This document shows, in pieces, positions 50,144-59,589 of a stretch of DNA of 64,000 nucleotides. This DNA is from Spirirestis rafaelensis WJT71-NPBG6. Lineage in GTDB: Bacteria; Cyanobacteriota; Cyanobacteriia; Cyanobacteriales; Nostocaceae. The first letter of the stretch is position 1. Every line of letters begins with the position of its first letter. The position numbers and the translations under genes are program-made. Where the stretch lies: contig JAHHID010000018.1 of NCBI GenBank assembly GCA_019359015.1, forward strand, positions 1 to 64,000, written 5' to 3'. The notes below the pieces were generated by a model. That model was given only the letters and a program-made list of their open reading frames with translations, had not been told where the DNA came from and did no database searches.

Positions 50144-51898
50144 ATGCCAGTGGATTACGCAGGCAACACTCCAGATAATGCTAGAAAACTTGATATTAAT
50201 ACTAATGCCCAAAGTTTTAGGGATAGAGTCGATAATCTCGACCTAAATGATTTCTACAGCTTTAACCTCAGCAGCCGTAGTAGTTTTGATCTTAAGCTTG
50301 ACAAGTTAAAAGCAGATGCTGATGTAGCGCTGATTCGAGATGCTAACAATAATGGTCAATTTGATCAAGGGGAAGTATTAAGTACCTCCACTCGTAGTGG
50401 TAAGCAAGCAGAATCAATTAATGAAATCTTGGGTGCCGGTACTTATTACATACGGGTTTATCCGGATGGTAATGCAAAAACGAACTATAAATTAACAGTC
50501 TCGGCAACACCATTTAATGATGCTATTAGCACCATAATTTCTACTTCTGCTGATTTAGCAATAAATACGACTTCTGTTAACACAGAGGTGAGTTTACCAA
50601 ACGCGATCGCATCCGCATCTCCTACTAACAACACAAACATTGTCGCTGGAACTCTCGGAGCAGATACCTTTAATTATCAATCTGGCTACGCCAAGACAAT
50701 TATCAATGCCAATGGCAACGTTGACTACGGTAGTGGAAAGCGCGACCTACTCAATTTATCCGGGATTGCTTCTACTTCAGTCACAACCAACTTAGCAGAT
50801 AACTTAAAAGGAGGTGTAGTTTACAACACAGGCAATGGTAATCGTTTATATGATGCCATAACACTTAGCGACGCTAGCGAAATTTTGTTTCAGGGTATTG
50901 AAACCATTCAATTTAAAGATAAAACCGTTAACTTATCTGTAACACCCAACGACCCCGACTTCAATAAACAGTGGAACCTGCATATGACCGGTGTTCATAA
51001 TGCGTGGCGTTTCACTCAAGGAAATGATCAAGTTGCAATTGGCATTGCAGATACAGGGTTGGGAGCCAATAGCAATGGTATTCACCCCGATCTACGCTCC
51101 ACCAGCTTCGTGGCTAACAACTACTTCGATGAATCGGCAACTTACTCTCACGGCACTCGTGTCGAAGGAACCATTGCTGCTGCTAGTAACAATGGTGTCG
51201 GGATAGCTGGTATTAACTGGAACTCTCCCGTTCAGATGATCGATGTGGTAGGTGATAACTCAGGAGATTATGATTTAGTTCAAGCTACGCAGGCACTGAT
51301 TGCTGGAGCTGGAGGTCGCAAGTTAGTTGTGAACCTCAGCTTGTCTGGTGGTAGCTCACCTGCATTTGAGAAACTGGTTGCTGATAACAAAGATAAAGTC
51401 TTATTTGTAATTGCATCTGGCAATCAAGATAAAAATACAATTGCTAGTCCCGCATCATTGGCGGAAACTAACAACAATGTCCTTGCAATAGGTTCTTCTT
51501 GGGGAAATGAAGATTGGTATGGCAATGCAAAAACACCAGGGGAGGGCATCTCCTATGAAAATTGGTGGGGTTATAACCGTGGAACTGGCTTGACTTTAAT
51601 GGCTCCATCTGAATTTATTGCCACATCTGCTACTCGTACTGATGCATCTGCAACCTATGAGATGGGCTACTATGACCGTTTCAATGGAACTTCAGCATCA
51701 ACAGCGGTGGTGACAGGCATAGCTTCTTTGGTGTGGAGTGTTAATCCAAATCTTACTGCTGGACAAATCAAGACTATTCTCTCAGAAACAGCCTACGATT
51801 TGGGTGCAGCTGGCTATGACACGGTTTATGGCTCCGGACTAGTTAATGCGGATGCTGCTGTGCGACGAGCAGAAGCTCTTGAGAGGGGTTTTGCTTAA
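50144..51898 (+). CDS. PPC-domain subtilisin-type serine protease
   Basis: A 584-residue S8 protease. The N-terminus is a PPC-type beta-sandwich (residues 1-115: MPVDYAGNTPDNARKLDINT, DFYSFNLSSRSSFDLKLDKL, ESINEILGAGTYYIRVY), followed by a repeat-poor region with a GTLGADTFNY-type calcium-binding-like stretch (about 165-260). The catalytic domain has Asp303 (GIADTGLG), His336 (YSHGTRVEG) and Ser517 (NGTSASTAVV). There is no Sec signal. The N-terminal domain is shared with the calpain-type protein at 52614, suggesting a common export or adhesion role. The exporter genes are upstream and HlyD downstream, so it is a candidate type I cargo. Confidence 0.88.
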   Translation: MPVDYAGNTPDNARKLDINTNAQSFRDRVDNLDLNDFYSFNLSSRSSFDLKLDKLKADADVALIRDANNNGQFDQGEVLSTSTRSGKQAESINEILGAGTYYIRVYPDGNAKTNYKLTVSATPFNDAISTIISTSADLAINTTSVNTEVSLPNAIASASPTNNTNIVAGTLGADTFNYQSGYAKTIINANGNVDYGSGKRDLLNLSGIASTSVTTNLADNLKGGVVYNTGNGNRLYDAITLSDASEILFQGIETIQFKDKTVNLSVTPNDPDFNKQWNLHMTGVHNAWRFTQGNDQVAIGIADTGLGANSNGIHPDLRSTSFVANNYFDESATYSHGTRVEGTIAAASNNGVGIAGINWNSPVQMIDVVGDNSGDYDLVQATQALIAGAGGRKLVVNLSLSGGSSPAFEKLVADNKDKVLFVIASGNQDKNTIASPASLAETNNNVLAIGSSWGNEDWYGNAKTPGEGISYENWWGYNRGTGLTLMAPSEFIATSATRTDASATYEMGYYDRFNGTSASTAVVTGIASLVWSVNPNLTAGQIKTILSETAYDLGAAGYDTVYGSGLVNADAAVRRAEALERGFA

Positions 51899-52613
51899 TA
51901 CATTGGAATAACTCCTTCCCTACCTTTAGGGAAGTCGTTTTTACATTCGGTGTGTCTACATTTTCCCATTTAAATGCCTTGCTATATGCTCTGCCTTAAT
52001 CTTCATTGGAGGCAGAGTTTTTTAGTAGTTTGCCTGCGTAAACACCTGCGGGTTAATCAGAATTTGAGCGCGATCGCAACTCTTCATAAAATCCAAACTA
52101 CCTGTCAAGTCTCACTAAATTGAGGCAATTTTGATTTTTGCGACATAAAAAACCTCATCTGAAGGATGAAGTGTAAGAACCAGAAGCGATAAATCACTTC
52201 TCATTGGAATAATGACGCTACAAACTTCTCTGCGAGACGCGCTCTTTCTTTGTCTTTTTTCATCCTTTATCCTTCTCAATCGCAAAGACGCACTCACGTT
52301 CATCCTTTCTTTGGTGAGCATTTCTACTCAGTGTTTTTCACTTTGTGGGGAAGACTGTTTTGTTGAAAAAATCAAAGCATTATTTTTTACAAATTGCGCG
52401 TAATTACTTACATTATTTACTCAGCATTTTATCGGAGAATTATATAAATAAAGTATTTAAAAATACGTGTATTTCTCCTAGCTGTTTTGGTAGGTAAAGC
52501 AGCAGTATAGAACTACAAATTAATTTTGAAACGTAGCTATAAAACCTTTACAAGGCGCACCCTGAAGTCTGTGTCTTGTCAATTTATCTTGAGCATAGGA
52601 CGCAGAAATATTT
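51899..52613. other. 715-base gap without genes
   Basis: Short hairpins near 51905-51940 (CTCCTTCCC, GGGAAGTCG) could terminate the protease gene. A weak direct repeat (TCATCCTTT near 52258 and 52302) is present. Frames at 52115-52321 and 52212-52403 are mutually antisense and unsupported. The last 150 bases are AT-rich, probably the promoter of the calpain gene. Confidence 0.45.
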
Positions 52614-54710
52614 ATGCCAGTTGATTCAGTCGGCAATACTTTAAGTACAGCAAATAAATTAAATATTACTTCTTTAAATAGTAACATTTCAGAGTGGGTC
52701 GGCAAAAGTGACCCAAACGATTATTACACATGTAATGTCAGTGGTCGTAGTAGCTTTAATCTTGCTCTTAACGATCTATCGGCGAATGCAGATGTGCAGC
52801 TGTTAGACAAAAATGGAGCCGTAGTTGCAGGTTCTTATAGTCGTAAGCGCAAGGCTGAATCTATAAGCAGAACTCTAGAAACAGGTAGTTACTACATCCG
52901 AGTCTACCGAGTAGGTGATGCGAATAGTAGCTACAAACTGAGCGTTTCTGGCAACGAAGCGCCGCAATTATTACAATTTGGCACTGATAAAAGCAGCTAT
53001 CAACTAGGCGAAACTGTCAAACTTACTAACGCTACAGTATTTGATGGCAATGGTGTCACTGACTTAGCGCAAGTAGATTTCCGATTGCAAAAAGATGGTG
53101 GAAACTGGGACATCATCAGCAATGTAAACAAGTTCAGCACTGATGGCAACAACAACCGTGCTAGCTTTAACTATGCGATTAGTAATCTAACTGGTGGTAA
53201 ATATCAGTTATGGGCGAAAGCCTACGATAAATCTGGTGCTATTAGCAACACTTACCAAACAAGCTTTAGCATTTCTGCCAACGAAGCACCGCAATCATTA
53301 CAATTTGGCACTGATAAAAGCAGCTATCAACTAGGCGAAACTGTCAAACTTACTAACGCTACAGTATTTGATGGCAATGGTGTCACTGACTTAGCCCAAG
53401 TAGATTTCCGATTGCAAAAAGATGGTGGAAGTTGGGACATCATCAGCAATGTGGATAAATTCAGCGCTCAAGGTAGCGACAACCGCAATGCTAGCTTTAA
53501 CTACGGGATTAGCGGTCTAAGTAATGGTAAATATCAGTTGTGGGCACGAGCATACGATAAATCCGGTGCTACTAGCAACACTTATCAAACAAGCTTTAGC
53601 ATTTCGCAACCCGCTCCTGTAGTTGCTGATCCTGGGGATTGGTTTGACCAGAATATTCAATCTGACGGTATACGTGCAGCAACAAGGTTGCGTTTCGCAG
53701 ATAATGTGTTAGACCGCAACGATATTATTAGCATCTTGCGTGAAGGTAAAGATAACAGTGTAGTTGATGCTACAGAAGTTAAAGACCTTCGCACTTTAGT
53801 TAGCAATGCCTCTTATTTAAAAATTCCTGAACATGTCCGCGTTTTGGCTAACAAAGTTGTTAACGGTGATGTTGCTAATCAAAAGTATCAGGGTAATACA
53901 CTAGGCAACTTGGATGTAGGTAGTAGTGATATTCAGTTAGAGAACCTAATTAGTAAGTGGTTTTATGGTAGCGATCGCCCAACAACTTCCTACACTTATC
54001 AATATGCTAGTGGTTCTCTGTTCCAAAATGGCATCAGTTATCAAGATATAAAACAAGGTGTGATTAATGACTGCTTCTTATTAGCAGGTTTAGCGGAAAC
54101 AGCTTTCCGTTCACCCAGCACAATTGAGAGTATGTTTATTGATAACGGTGATAATACTTTTTCCGTCCGCTTTTGGCAAAATGGGGTAGCTGACTATGTG
54201 ACGGTGGACAGATATTTACCGACCACTGATACAGGGTATTTAGCTTATGCGAATAAGGGGAATCACTATAATAATTCTACGAATGAATTATGGGTAACTC
54301 TTGCCGAAAAAGCTTATGCTCAACTTAATGAATCTGGATGGATCTATCAAGATAATACCAATTCTTACAAGGGTATTAGTCATGGTGGATATGTTGCAGA
54401 TGCCTTTTCTCAAATCACCGGACGTAAAGTTTCTAGTTTTAATGCTCTTGACTTTAACTCAATAGTCAATGCGTTTAATTCTGGTCAATCGATTGGGCTA
54501 GCGACAAAATCAACTGGAGTTGCATCAAATATCCTTGCCGATCATGGTTATGCAGTGGTTGGTTACAATTCCTCTACCCAAAAGTTTACTCTTTTCAACC
54601 CTTGGGGAATCGATAACGGCTCCTCAAAATCGGGCATCCTAGAATTAGGTTGGAATGAAATTGCAAGCAACTTTAGTTATTGGGATTCCACAACAACTAT
54701 ATCAACTTAG
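52614..54710 (+). CDS. PPC-domain calpain-type cysteine protease with duplicated Ig-like domain
   Basis: A 698-residue protein. The N-terminal PPC-type domain (1-113: MPVDSVGNTLSTANKLNITS, NDYYTCNVSGRSSFNLALND) matches that of the S8 protease at 50144. Two nearly identical 109-residue Ig-like domains follow (114-222 and 223-331: QFGTDKSSYQLGETVKLTNA). A linker leads to a calpain (C2) core: Cys487 in NDCFLLAG, His644 in ADHGYAVVGY and Asn662 in FNPWG. Calpains are usually calcium-dependent cytosolic proteases in eukaryotes; secreted bacterial ones are poorly known. No Sec signal is present. It is a probable type I cargo with protease activity outside the cell, or a toxin; inference. Confidence 0.88.
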   Translation: MPVDSVGNTLSTANKLNITSLNSNISEWVGKSDPNDYYTCNVSGRSSFNLALNDLSANADVQLLDKNGAVVAGSYSRKRKAESISRTLETGSYYIRVYRVGDANSSYKLSVSGNEAPQLLQFGTDKSSYQLGETVKLTNATVFDGNGVTDLAQVDFRLQKDGGNWDIISNVNKFSTDGNNNRASFNYAISNLTGGKYQLWAKAYDKSGAISNTYQTSFSISANEAPQSLQFGTDKSSYQLGETVKLTNATVFDGNGVTDLAQVDFRLQKDGGSWDIISNVDKFSAQGSDNRNASFNYGISGLSNGKYQLWARAYDKSGATSNTYQTSFSISQPAPVVADPGDWFDQNIQSDGIRAATRLRFADNVLDRNDIISILREGKDNSVVDATEVKDLRTLVSNASYLKIPEHVRVLANKVVNGDVANQKYQGNTLGNLDVGSSDIQLENLISKWFYGSDRPTTSYTYQYASGSLFQNGISYQDIKQGVINDCFLLAGLAETAFRSPSTIESMFIDNGDNTFSVRFWQNGVADYVTVDRYLPTTDTGYLAYANKGNHYNNSTNELWVTLAEKAYAQLNESGWIYQDNTNSYKGISHGGYVADAFSQITGRKVSSFNALDFNSIVNAFNSGQSIGLATKSTGVASNILADHGYAVVGYNSSTQKFTLFNPWGIDNGSSKSGILELGWNEIASNFSYWDSTTTIST
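52953..53606 (+). repeat. 327-bp in-gene tandem duplication
   Basis: Two tandem 109-codon copies encode the Ig-like domains of the calpain-type protein, at 52953-53279 and 53280-53606. Whole stretches of more than 90 bases are identical at the DNA level, so the duplication is recent or kept similar by gene conversion. The copies differ by one codon and scattered changes near the end. Confidence 0.85.
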
Positions 54711-55079
54711 CCCTCACCCTTCCAGGGTGAGGCTACAAGAACAAAGCCTGCGTAGGCAGGCTTTTAGACATTAAGTCCGCGTAAGCGGACTTTGTTTTTG
54801 TAGCCGCGACTTTAGTCGTCGGGTAATGAGGGCTTCTGTGTTTTTTTATGTTTATTTATTTTATTGGTTTCGGAATATACAAATAAATTATTTATTAAAA
54901 TCTTTGTTTGCAGACAATTATTACTGACATATTGCCATTTGTAAGCAAATTGGCATTTTCACATTTCAATTCATAGTAATTATTGGCAAAGAGAAGTAAT
55001 TTCTTTTTTAAAATCTTGTTGCCAAGGTTTTAACAGCTTGTGCTGTCAAAAGTATTGATATATATCAGGAAAAATACTA
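54711..55079. repeat. 369-base gap with palindromic repeats
   Basis: 54711-54830 holds hairpins GCCTGCGTAGGCAGGC, GTCCGCGTAAGCGGAC and GCGACTTTAGTCG in series, with T-runs, close to the interior of the MITE at 43225. They could terminate the calpain gene. The rest is AT-rich and probably holds the promoter of the next protease. Confidence 0.6.
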
Positions 55080-56600
55080 ATGGAAAGTGATTCTAATAGA
55101 AACAATTCTTATGATAAAAGACTCAATTTTACTCCTGTATCGTCAGTAAATTCCTTTCATGAACAGGATAATTACGACTTTCGTTTTGGCAGTCACAGCA
55201 GCTTCAATACAGCGACAAATGACGTGCAGATGCTCGATTCCTCTACTACTGCTAATAGTCAAAACTACAACTATACCGATGGCTATGGTTTAATTAATGC
55301 CGCAGATGCAGTGAGTAAAGCTGCTGGTAAGAATACTTTTGCTGATGTTCCTAACCTCGGTGGAAATAATTGGGGTGCTGACCTTGTGAAAGCGCCAGAA
55401 GCGTGGGCAAAGGGATACACTGGTGAGGGTGTTGTCGTTGCTGTGGTGGATACTGGGGTTGACCGCAACCATGACGACTTAAAAGATAATATCTGGGCTA
55501 ATAGTAAAGAAATTGCTGACAACGGCAAAGATGATGATGGCAATGGCTATGTTGATGATGTCTACGGTTGGAATTTTGACAGCAGCGACAACAATACTTT
55601 AGATGTAGCCGGTCATGGCACTCATGTTTCTGGGACTATTGCGGGAGAGAACAATAACTTCGGTGTGACTGGCATTGCCTATGATGCGAAGATTATGCCA
55701 GTCAAGGTTTTGAGTGACTCTGGCTCAGGTTCTTATGATGCGATCGCACAGGGGATTCGTTATGCTGCGGACAATGGAGCCAACGTCATCAACCTCAGCT
55801 TAGGTGGTGATTATCCTAACAGCGCTCTAGAATCAGCTTTGAAATATGCTAGCAGCAAAGGAGCGATCGTTGTTATGGCAGCGGGTAATGACAGTGGGTT
55901 ACTACCAGGTTATCCTGCTCGCTACGCAAACGAAACCGGAATTGCTGTTGGTGCAGTCGATAAGAAAAATAATTTGGCTAGCTTCTCTAACCTAGCTGGA
56001 TTTCAACCACTTACCTATGTTACAGCTCCAGGAGTCGATGTCTACTCGACACTTCCGGGTAATAAGTATACTAATTATAGTGGCACATCGATGGCGACTC
56101 CCCACGTTGCTGGTGTAGTCGCGTTGATGCTGAGTGCTAATCCCAATCTAACTGATGCTGAAGTGCGTCAAATTCTCACAGACACTTCGGGAAATAGTAC
56201 ACAAGCTACAAATTCTAACTTCAGCTTAAGTTCTACAACTCAGAGCGATCAACTTTTTGCAAACATATCTAGCACTGCACTTCAATCTTCCCCTGAAATT
56301 GTCGCCGATTTTGGGCGACCGCACTCTTTTTTGCAAAGTTTTAACAGTGGAATTGAAAGTAATTCTAGAAACCTTTTCCAAAGTTACAAGCCCGCAACTT
56401 TCAGCTTGACGGATAGTTCTATTCAAGCTAATAAAATGTTGATACCAAAATTTCAGCTACAATCCCAATATTCTCAGGACATTTTCGGCATCAATAGCAT
56501 TGACAGCGATGCTGCTGTTGAAAACATATTAAATCAATCGAAAACACAAATCGAAGAGTATCGCGATTGGTTGTTTGATATCAATTCGGAAATAGTTTAG
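55080..56600 (+). CDS. subtilisin-type serine protease
   Basis: A 506-residue S8 protease. The first 65 residues are polar (MESDSNRNNSYDKRLNFTPV) and show no Sec signal. A short segment near 68-82 (GYGLINAADAVSKAA) resembles the end of a subtilisin domain, and the catalytic domain follows: Asp124 (VAVVDTGVD), a calcium-type loop DDDGNGYVDD (151-160), His179 (GHGTHVSGT) and Ser337 (GTSMATPHV). The domain ends near 375; the remaining 130 residues (SSTTQSDQLFANIS and on) are Ser/Asn-rich and may carry the export signal. It belongs with the cargo of the secretion island. A calcium-stimulated protease is plausible but not proven. Confidence 0.88.
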   Translation: MESDSNRNNSYDKRLNFTPVSSVNSFHEQDNYDFRFGSHSSFNTATNDVQMLDSSTTANSQNYNYTDGYGLINAADAVSKAAGKNTFADVPNLGGNNWGADLVKAPEAWAKGYTGEGVVVAVVDTGVDRNHDDLKDNIWANSKEIADNGKDDDGNGYVDDVYGWNFDSSDNNTLDVAGHGTHVSGTIAGENNNFGVTGIAYDAKIMPVKVLSDSGSGSYDAIAQGIRYAADNGANVINLSLGGDYPNSALESALKYASSKGAIVVMAAGNDSGLLPGYPARYANETGIAVGAVDKKNNLASFSNLAGFQPLTYVTAPGVDVYSTLPGNKYTNYSGTSMATPHVAGVVALMLSANPNLTDAEVRQILTDTSGNSTQATNSNFSLSSTTQSDQLFANISSTALQSSPEIVADFGRPHSFLQSFNSGIESNSRNLFQSYKPATFSLTDSSIQANKMLIPKFQLQSQYSQDIFGINSIDSDAAVENILNQSKTQIEEYRDWLFDINSEIV

Positions 56601-56887
56601 GAAAAACGCACCGACAGGCTGGAAGCCTGGGTCTATACGAACAAAGCCCAGCTGCGTGGGCTTAAATCATAAAAGCCCGTGTAGACAAGCTCTGTACGTA
56701 TAGCGACACCCTTCTAGTACACGGGGCGCGGAAATAAAGCTACCGTTCCAAATCAACGAAAAGCTTACATTATAAGCTTTTTGACTTTTGACTTTTGACT
56801 TTTGACTTCCGCGCAGCGGTACTAGGGTGTTTGGTTCGGGCAAATTGCGATGTTTGATGAGAAGCTACAAACAACCCACCGCCAAAT
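56601..56887. other. gap with dual-direction terminator and heptamer array
   Basis: The genes on both sides converge here. A 9-bp stem with AAAAGCTTA (56759-56767) and TAAGCTTTT (56773-56781), bounded by A- and T-runs, can terminate both transcripts. TTTGACT heptamers follow at about 56780-56808, and dispersed repeat hairpins (GGCTGGAAGCC, AGCCCAGCTGCGTGGGCT) precede it. Confidence 0.65.
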
Positions 56888-58384
56888 TTACCTCACAGAG
56901 AAAGCCTCGCTAAACCTGCGAGTCACCGGCTCCATTATGAAAGTTAAAATTGACTTTTTACGAGTGACAATTTCACCATTAGCAGTCATCCCTGGTGTAA
57001 ATCCTACTTCTTGACCTCGCACGATTACAGAGTGCTTATTCAGCTTAATTCTTGTCGGGAAAACTAAGCCCAATTCTTTATCAACGATCGCATTCGGACT
57101 TACTTGCGCTACCTCACCGTTAATAGTACCAAATTCCTGAAAAGGAAAGGTCGCCATTTTCACTTTGGCTTTCATTCCCTCGCGAATAAACCCAATATCA
57201 CGATTTAAGACTTTCACCTCTAGCAGTAAATCTTCCCCTTCTGGTAAAATAGACAGCAACTCTTCACCTGATTGCACTGGTCCTTTAGTTGCTTTGATTC
57301 TATAGATAGTTCCGGCTACCGGAGCTTTGATGGTTTCGTCATCTTGTTGCTTTCTTGCCTGTTCTAACTGACCTTCAACGTTGGTCATTTCTTCTTTGCG
57401 CTTGTTGAGTTGAGTTAAAATTTCACTTTTACGCTCTGATGCTACACGCTGCGCTTGATTGCGGGCACCTTGATAAGCTGCTTCCAGGGAGCGAATTTCT
57501 TGCTTTTGCCCAGCAATATCTTTTTCTAAAGACGATACTTTGTCTTGCTCTTCGTTAATTTTGCTTTGAGCATTAACTATCTCATCTTTTGTTCTGGTAA
57601 TTTGTGCATTTGCCTGGTTAAATGATTCTTGCGCTTGCAAATATTGTAATTTCGCTACTCCACCGCTAGCAAGTAAAGATCCGAGTCTATCTACCCTTTC
57701 TTGGGCTATCTTCAGGTTAGGTAATATTTGCTCGCGGACTTGCTTGGCGTTTTCCAGATTATTTCTAATATTAGCAAGATTACTTCTGGCGTTGTCTAAA
57801 TTATCTTCCAAACGGGTGAGCCGTACTTTTGATTGGTCAATTAATGCTAGTTGCCGATTGGCATCGGCTTCAGCAGCTGCTTGACGTGCTTTGAAGTCTT
57901 GCAAACGAGAGTTTAAAAGTTCATCTTGGATTTGCGTTCCGGTTGTTTCACCACCAATACGTTCTGCATCCAAACGTCGCATATCTTCCTGAATCAACTT
58001 TACAGATTTGCTGAGGCGAGCAACCTCGGTTTTTTGAATATCTGGGTTGCGTTGAAGCAGAACTTGGTCTTTTGCAACGCGATCGCCTTCTTTGACGTTG
58101 ACTGATACAATTGAGCCACCACCCAACGATGTCACCGGTCGCACCTGTGTGGAAGCAATTAATTCCCCTGGTGCTGTCGCTACTTCATCTATTTGCGAAA
58201 AATTCGCCCAGGCGATCGTTCCAAATATCGCCGCACTAATTGTTCCTGCTAAAATTCTCGTGTATAGCGGTGGTAATTCCTGTACCGCTTTACCTAATTC
58301 ATAAGATAATTGGTCTTCTGGTTTAGCGAATCTTTCTTTTGTCTGACGTGCTTGAGCAGCATTTGCAACTATGGAAGATTTCAT
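56888..58384 (-). CDS. HlyD-family membrane-fusion adaptor protein
   Basis: A 498-residue periplasmic adaptor of type I secretion. One N-terminal membrane helix (about 42-60, ILAGTISAAIFGTIAWANFS) follows a short cytoplasmic tail. A lipoyl-like half-motif (VATAPGELIASTQVRPVTSL, GSIVSVNVKEGDRVAKDQVL) precedes a long coiled coil (about 110-340) and the second lipoyl half (APVAGTIYRIKATKGPVQSG), then a beta-barrel (LLLEVKVLNRDIGFIREGMK). It would join the ABC exporter in the inner membrane to a TolC-type outer channel, which is not in this window. It sits 7 kb from the exporter, on the opposite strand, facing the cargo genes. Confidence 0.93.
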   Translation of the reverse strand: MKSSIVANAAQARQTKERFAKPEDQLSYELGKAVQELPPLYTRILAGTISAAIFGTIAWANFSQIDEVATAPGELIASTQVRPVTSLGGGSIVSVNVKEGDRVAKDQVLLQRNPDIQKTEVARLSKSVKLIQEDMRRLDAERIGGETTGTQIQDELLNSRLQDFKARQAAAEADANRQLALIDQSKVRLTRLEDNLDNARSNLANIRNNLENAKQVREQILPNLKIAQERVDRLGSLLASGGVAKLQYLQAQESFNQANAQITRTKDEIVNAQSKINEEQDKVSSLEKDIAGQKQEIRSLEAAYQGARNQAQRVASERKSEILTQLNKRKEEMTNVEGQLEQARKQQDDETIKAPVAGTIYRIKATKGPVQSGEELLSILPEGEDLLLEVKVLNRDIGFIREGMKAKVKMATFPFQEFGTINGEVAQVSPNAIVDKELGLVFPTRIKLNKHSVIVRGQEVGFTPGMTANGEIVTRKKSILTFIMEPVTRRFSEAFSVR

Positions 58385-58399
58385 AAAATTTTAGATTTT

Positions 58400-58452
58400 A
58401 GTTAATGGTTAGTTGAGCGTGGTTAATGGTTAGTTGTTAGTGGTTAGTTGGA
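58400..58452. repeat. GTTAGTT heptamer array upstream of the HlyD gene
   Basis: Units of GGTTAGTT and TTAATGG repeat in the 123-base gap between the HlyD and SDR genes. The same heptamer recurs at 59411-59439. STRR-type, non-coding. Confidence 0.7.
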
Positions 58453-58507
58453 GGGTTGGCGTGTTGTTCTACTAACCACTATCAACTATCGACTATTCAT
58501 TAAACAC

Positions 58508-59383
58508 TCAAACTGCTAAATAACGCTTGATGAAACTTTCTAATGTTTCTAACTTAAAATTATAAATCGCCTCTAAATTGGCAATTTCCTCAGTTGTACA
58601 GAAAAATTCATTCCCCAGCAATGTACGGAAGGTTCCCAAAGCTTTTTGTCCTTCAGAATTAAACAAACCTAATGCACCCCGTAACCCATCAACTAGCAAA
58701 AGTGGCGCGTTAATTAATACTGGCTCTTTGTTGAAGATCCGACTAAAAATCCGAGGAATATCTCCTCGCAATAAAACCTCCGGTCCCCCGACTGGTAAAA
58801 TTTTGTTACGAGCAGCTAAAACTGTCATAGAATCTACTACCATTTTTGCTAAATCATCTGTACTCACAATTGAGGTACGGTTTTTCGGGTCGCCAATAAG
58901 CAAATAAAGTCCCGTTTCCCGAAACCGTTCTGCTAATGGCAGCAAATTTGATGCTAATCCAGCTGGGCGTAAAATAGTGTAATTTAAACCACTGGCTTGT
59001 AAATAGCGCTCTACTGCTCGTTTTGCTTTGAAAACCGGAGCATCTTCATACCCTCGGTCAACACCGAGTACGGAAATAAAGACAAAGTGCTCTACTTTAT
59101 TGGCTTTTGCTTGATCAATTAATTCAATATTCGCTCGGTAGTCTAGAGATAAGGCATTGCTACCAGAACCGTGGGCGCTGATAATATACTGTACGCCCTG
59201 ACAAGCTTTCTCGATATCCTTTTGTTCTTGCAAATCGCCGATGAAGATGTCAGATCCTCGGTGTTCTAGCTCGCTGAAACGCGATGTGAGACGGACAAAT
59301 GACCTGACGGACATCTCTTGTGTACGTAGTAGTCGCACGACTCTGCGACCAATATCTCCTGTTGCTCCAGTGACCAGAAACAT
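58508..59383 (-). CDS. SDR-family NAD(P)-binding protein (atypical, NmrA/Ycf39-like)
   Basis: A 291-residue Rossmann-fold protein. The nucleotide-binding motif VTGATGDIGRRVVRLL is at residues 4-19. IFIGDLQEQKDI, VQYIISAHGSGS and ILRPAGLASN mark the later parts of the fold. The catalytic YxxxK of classical short-chain dehydrogenases is not evident, as expected for atypical members such as Ycf39 and NmrA-type proteins. It may act in chlorophyll or complex I assembly, or as a redox sensor; none is established here. It runs toward the HlyD gene on the same strand, with a 123-base repeat gap between. Confidence 0.85.
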   Translation of the reverse strand: MFLVTGATGDIGRRVVRLLRTQEMSVRSFVRLTSRFSELEHRGSDIFIGDLQEQKDIEKACQGVQYIISAHGSGSNALSLDYRANIELIDQAKANKVEHFVFISVLGVDRGYEDAPVFKAKRAVERYLQASGLNYTILRPAGLASNLLPLAERFRETGLYLLIGDPKNRTSIVSTDDLAKMVVDSMTVLAARNKILPVGGPEVLLRGDIPRIFSRIFNKEPVLINAPLLLVDGLRGALGLFNSEGQKALGTFRTLLGNEFFCTTEEIANLEAIYNFKLETLESFIKRYLAV

Positions 59384-59400
59384 ATAAATTTGAATTATGT

Positions 59401-59589
59401 GTTGGTTGTAGGTTAGTTGTTAGTTGTTAGTTGTTAGTGAGCCACTGCGATCAATTGCGGCTAGAAGCCACAGTCACGCTCATTGGCGAGCTTCGACGCA
59501 GGAGCGTCACCCGAAGGGTTGTTAGTTGGAAAAACTGTAACCACTAACCACTATCCGCTAACTCTTAACTCCTAACCACATCCTAGAAT
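59401..59589. repeat. gap of heptamer and dispersed repeats
   Basis: GTTAGTT heptamers at 59411-59439, a dispersed element near 59450-59520 (CACTGCGATCAATTGCGG, CGACGCAGGAGCGTCACCCG) and a further GTTAGTTGG. The 189 bases between the SDR and xth genes hold no coding frame. Confidence 0.75.

Noticed and set aside
55270-55330. Fusion of a second subtilisin end onto the protease at 55080
   Set aside because: GYGLINAADAVSKAAG looks like a subtilisin C-terminus, but I recall similar segments before the catalytic domain in other cyanobacterial subtilisins, so it is not treated as unusual.
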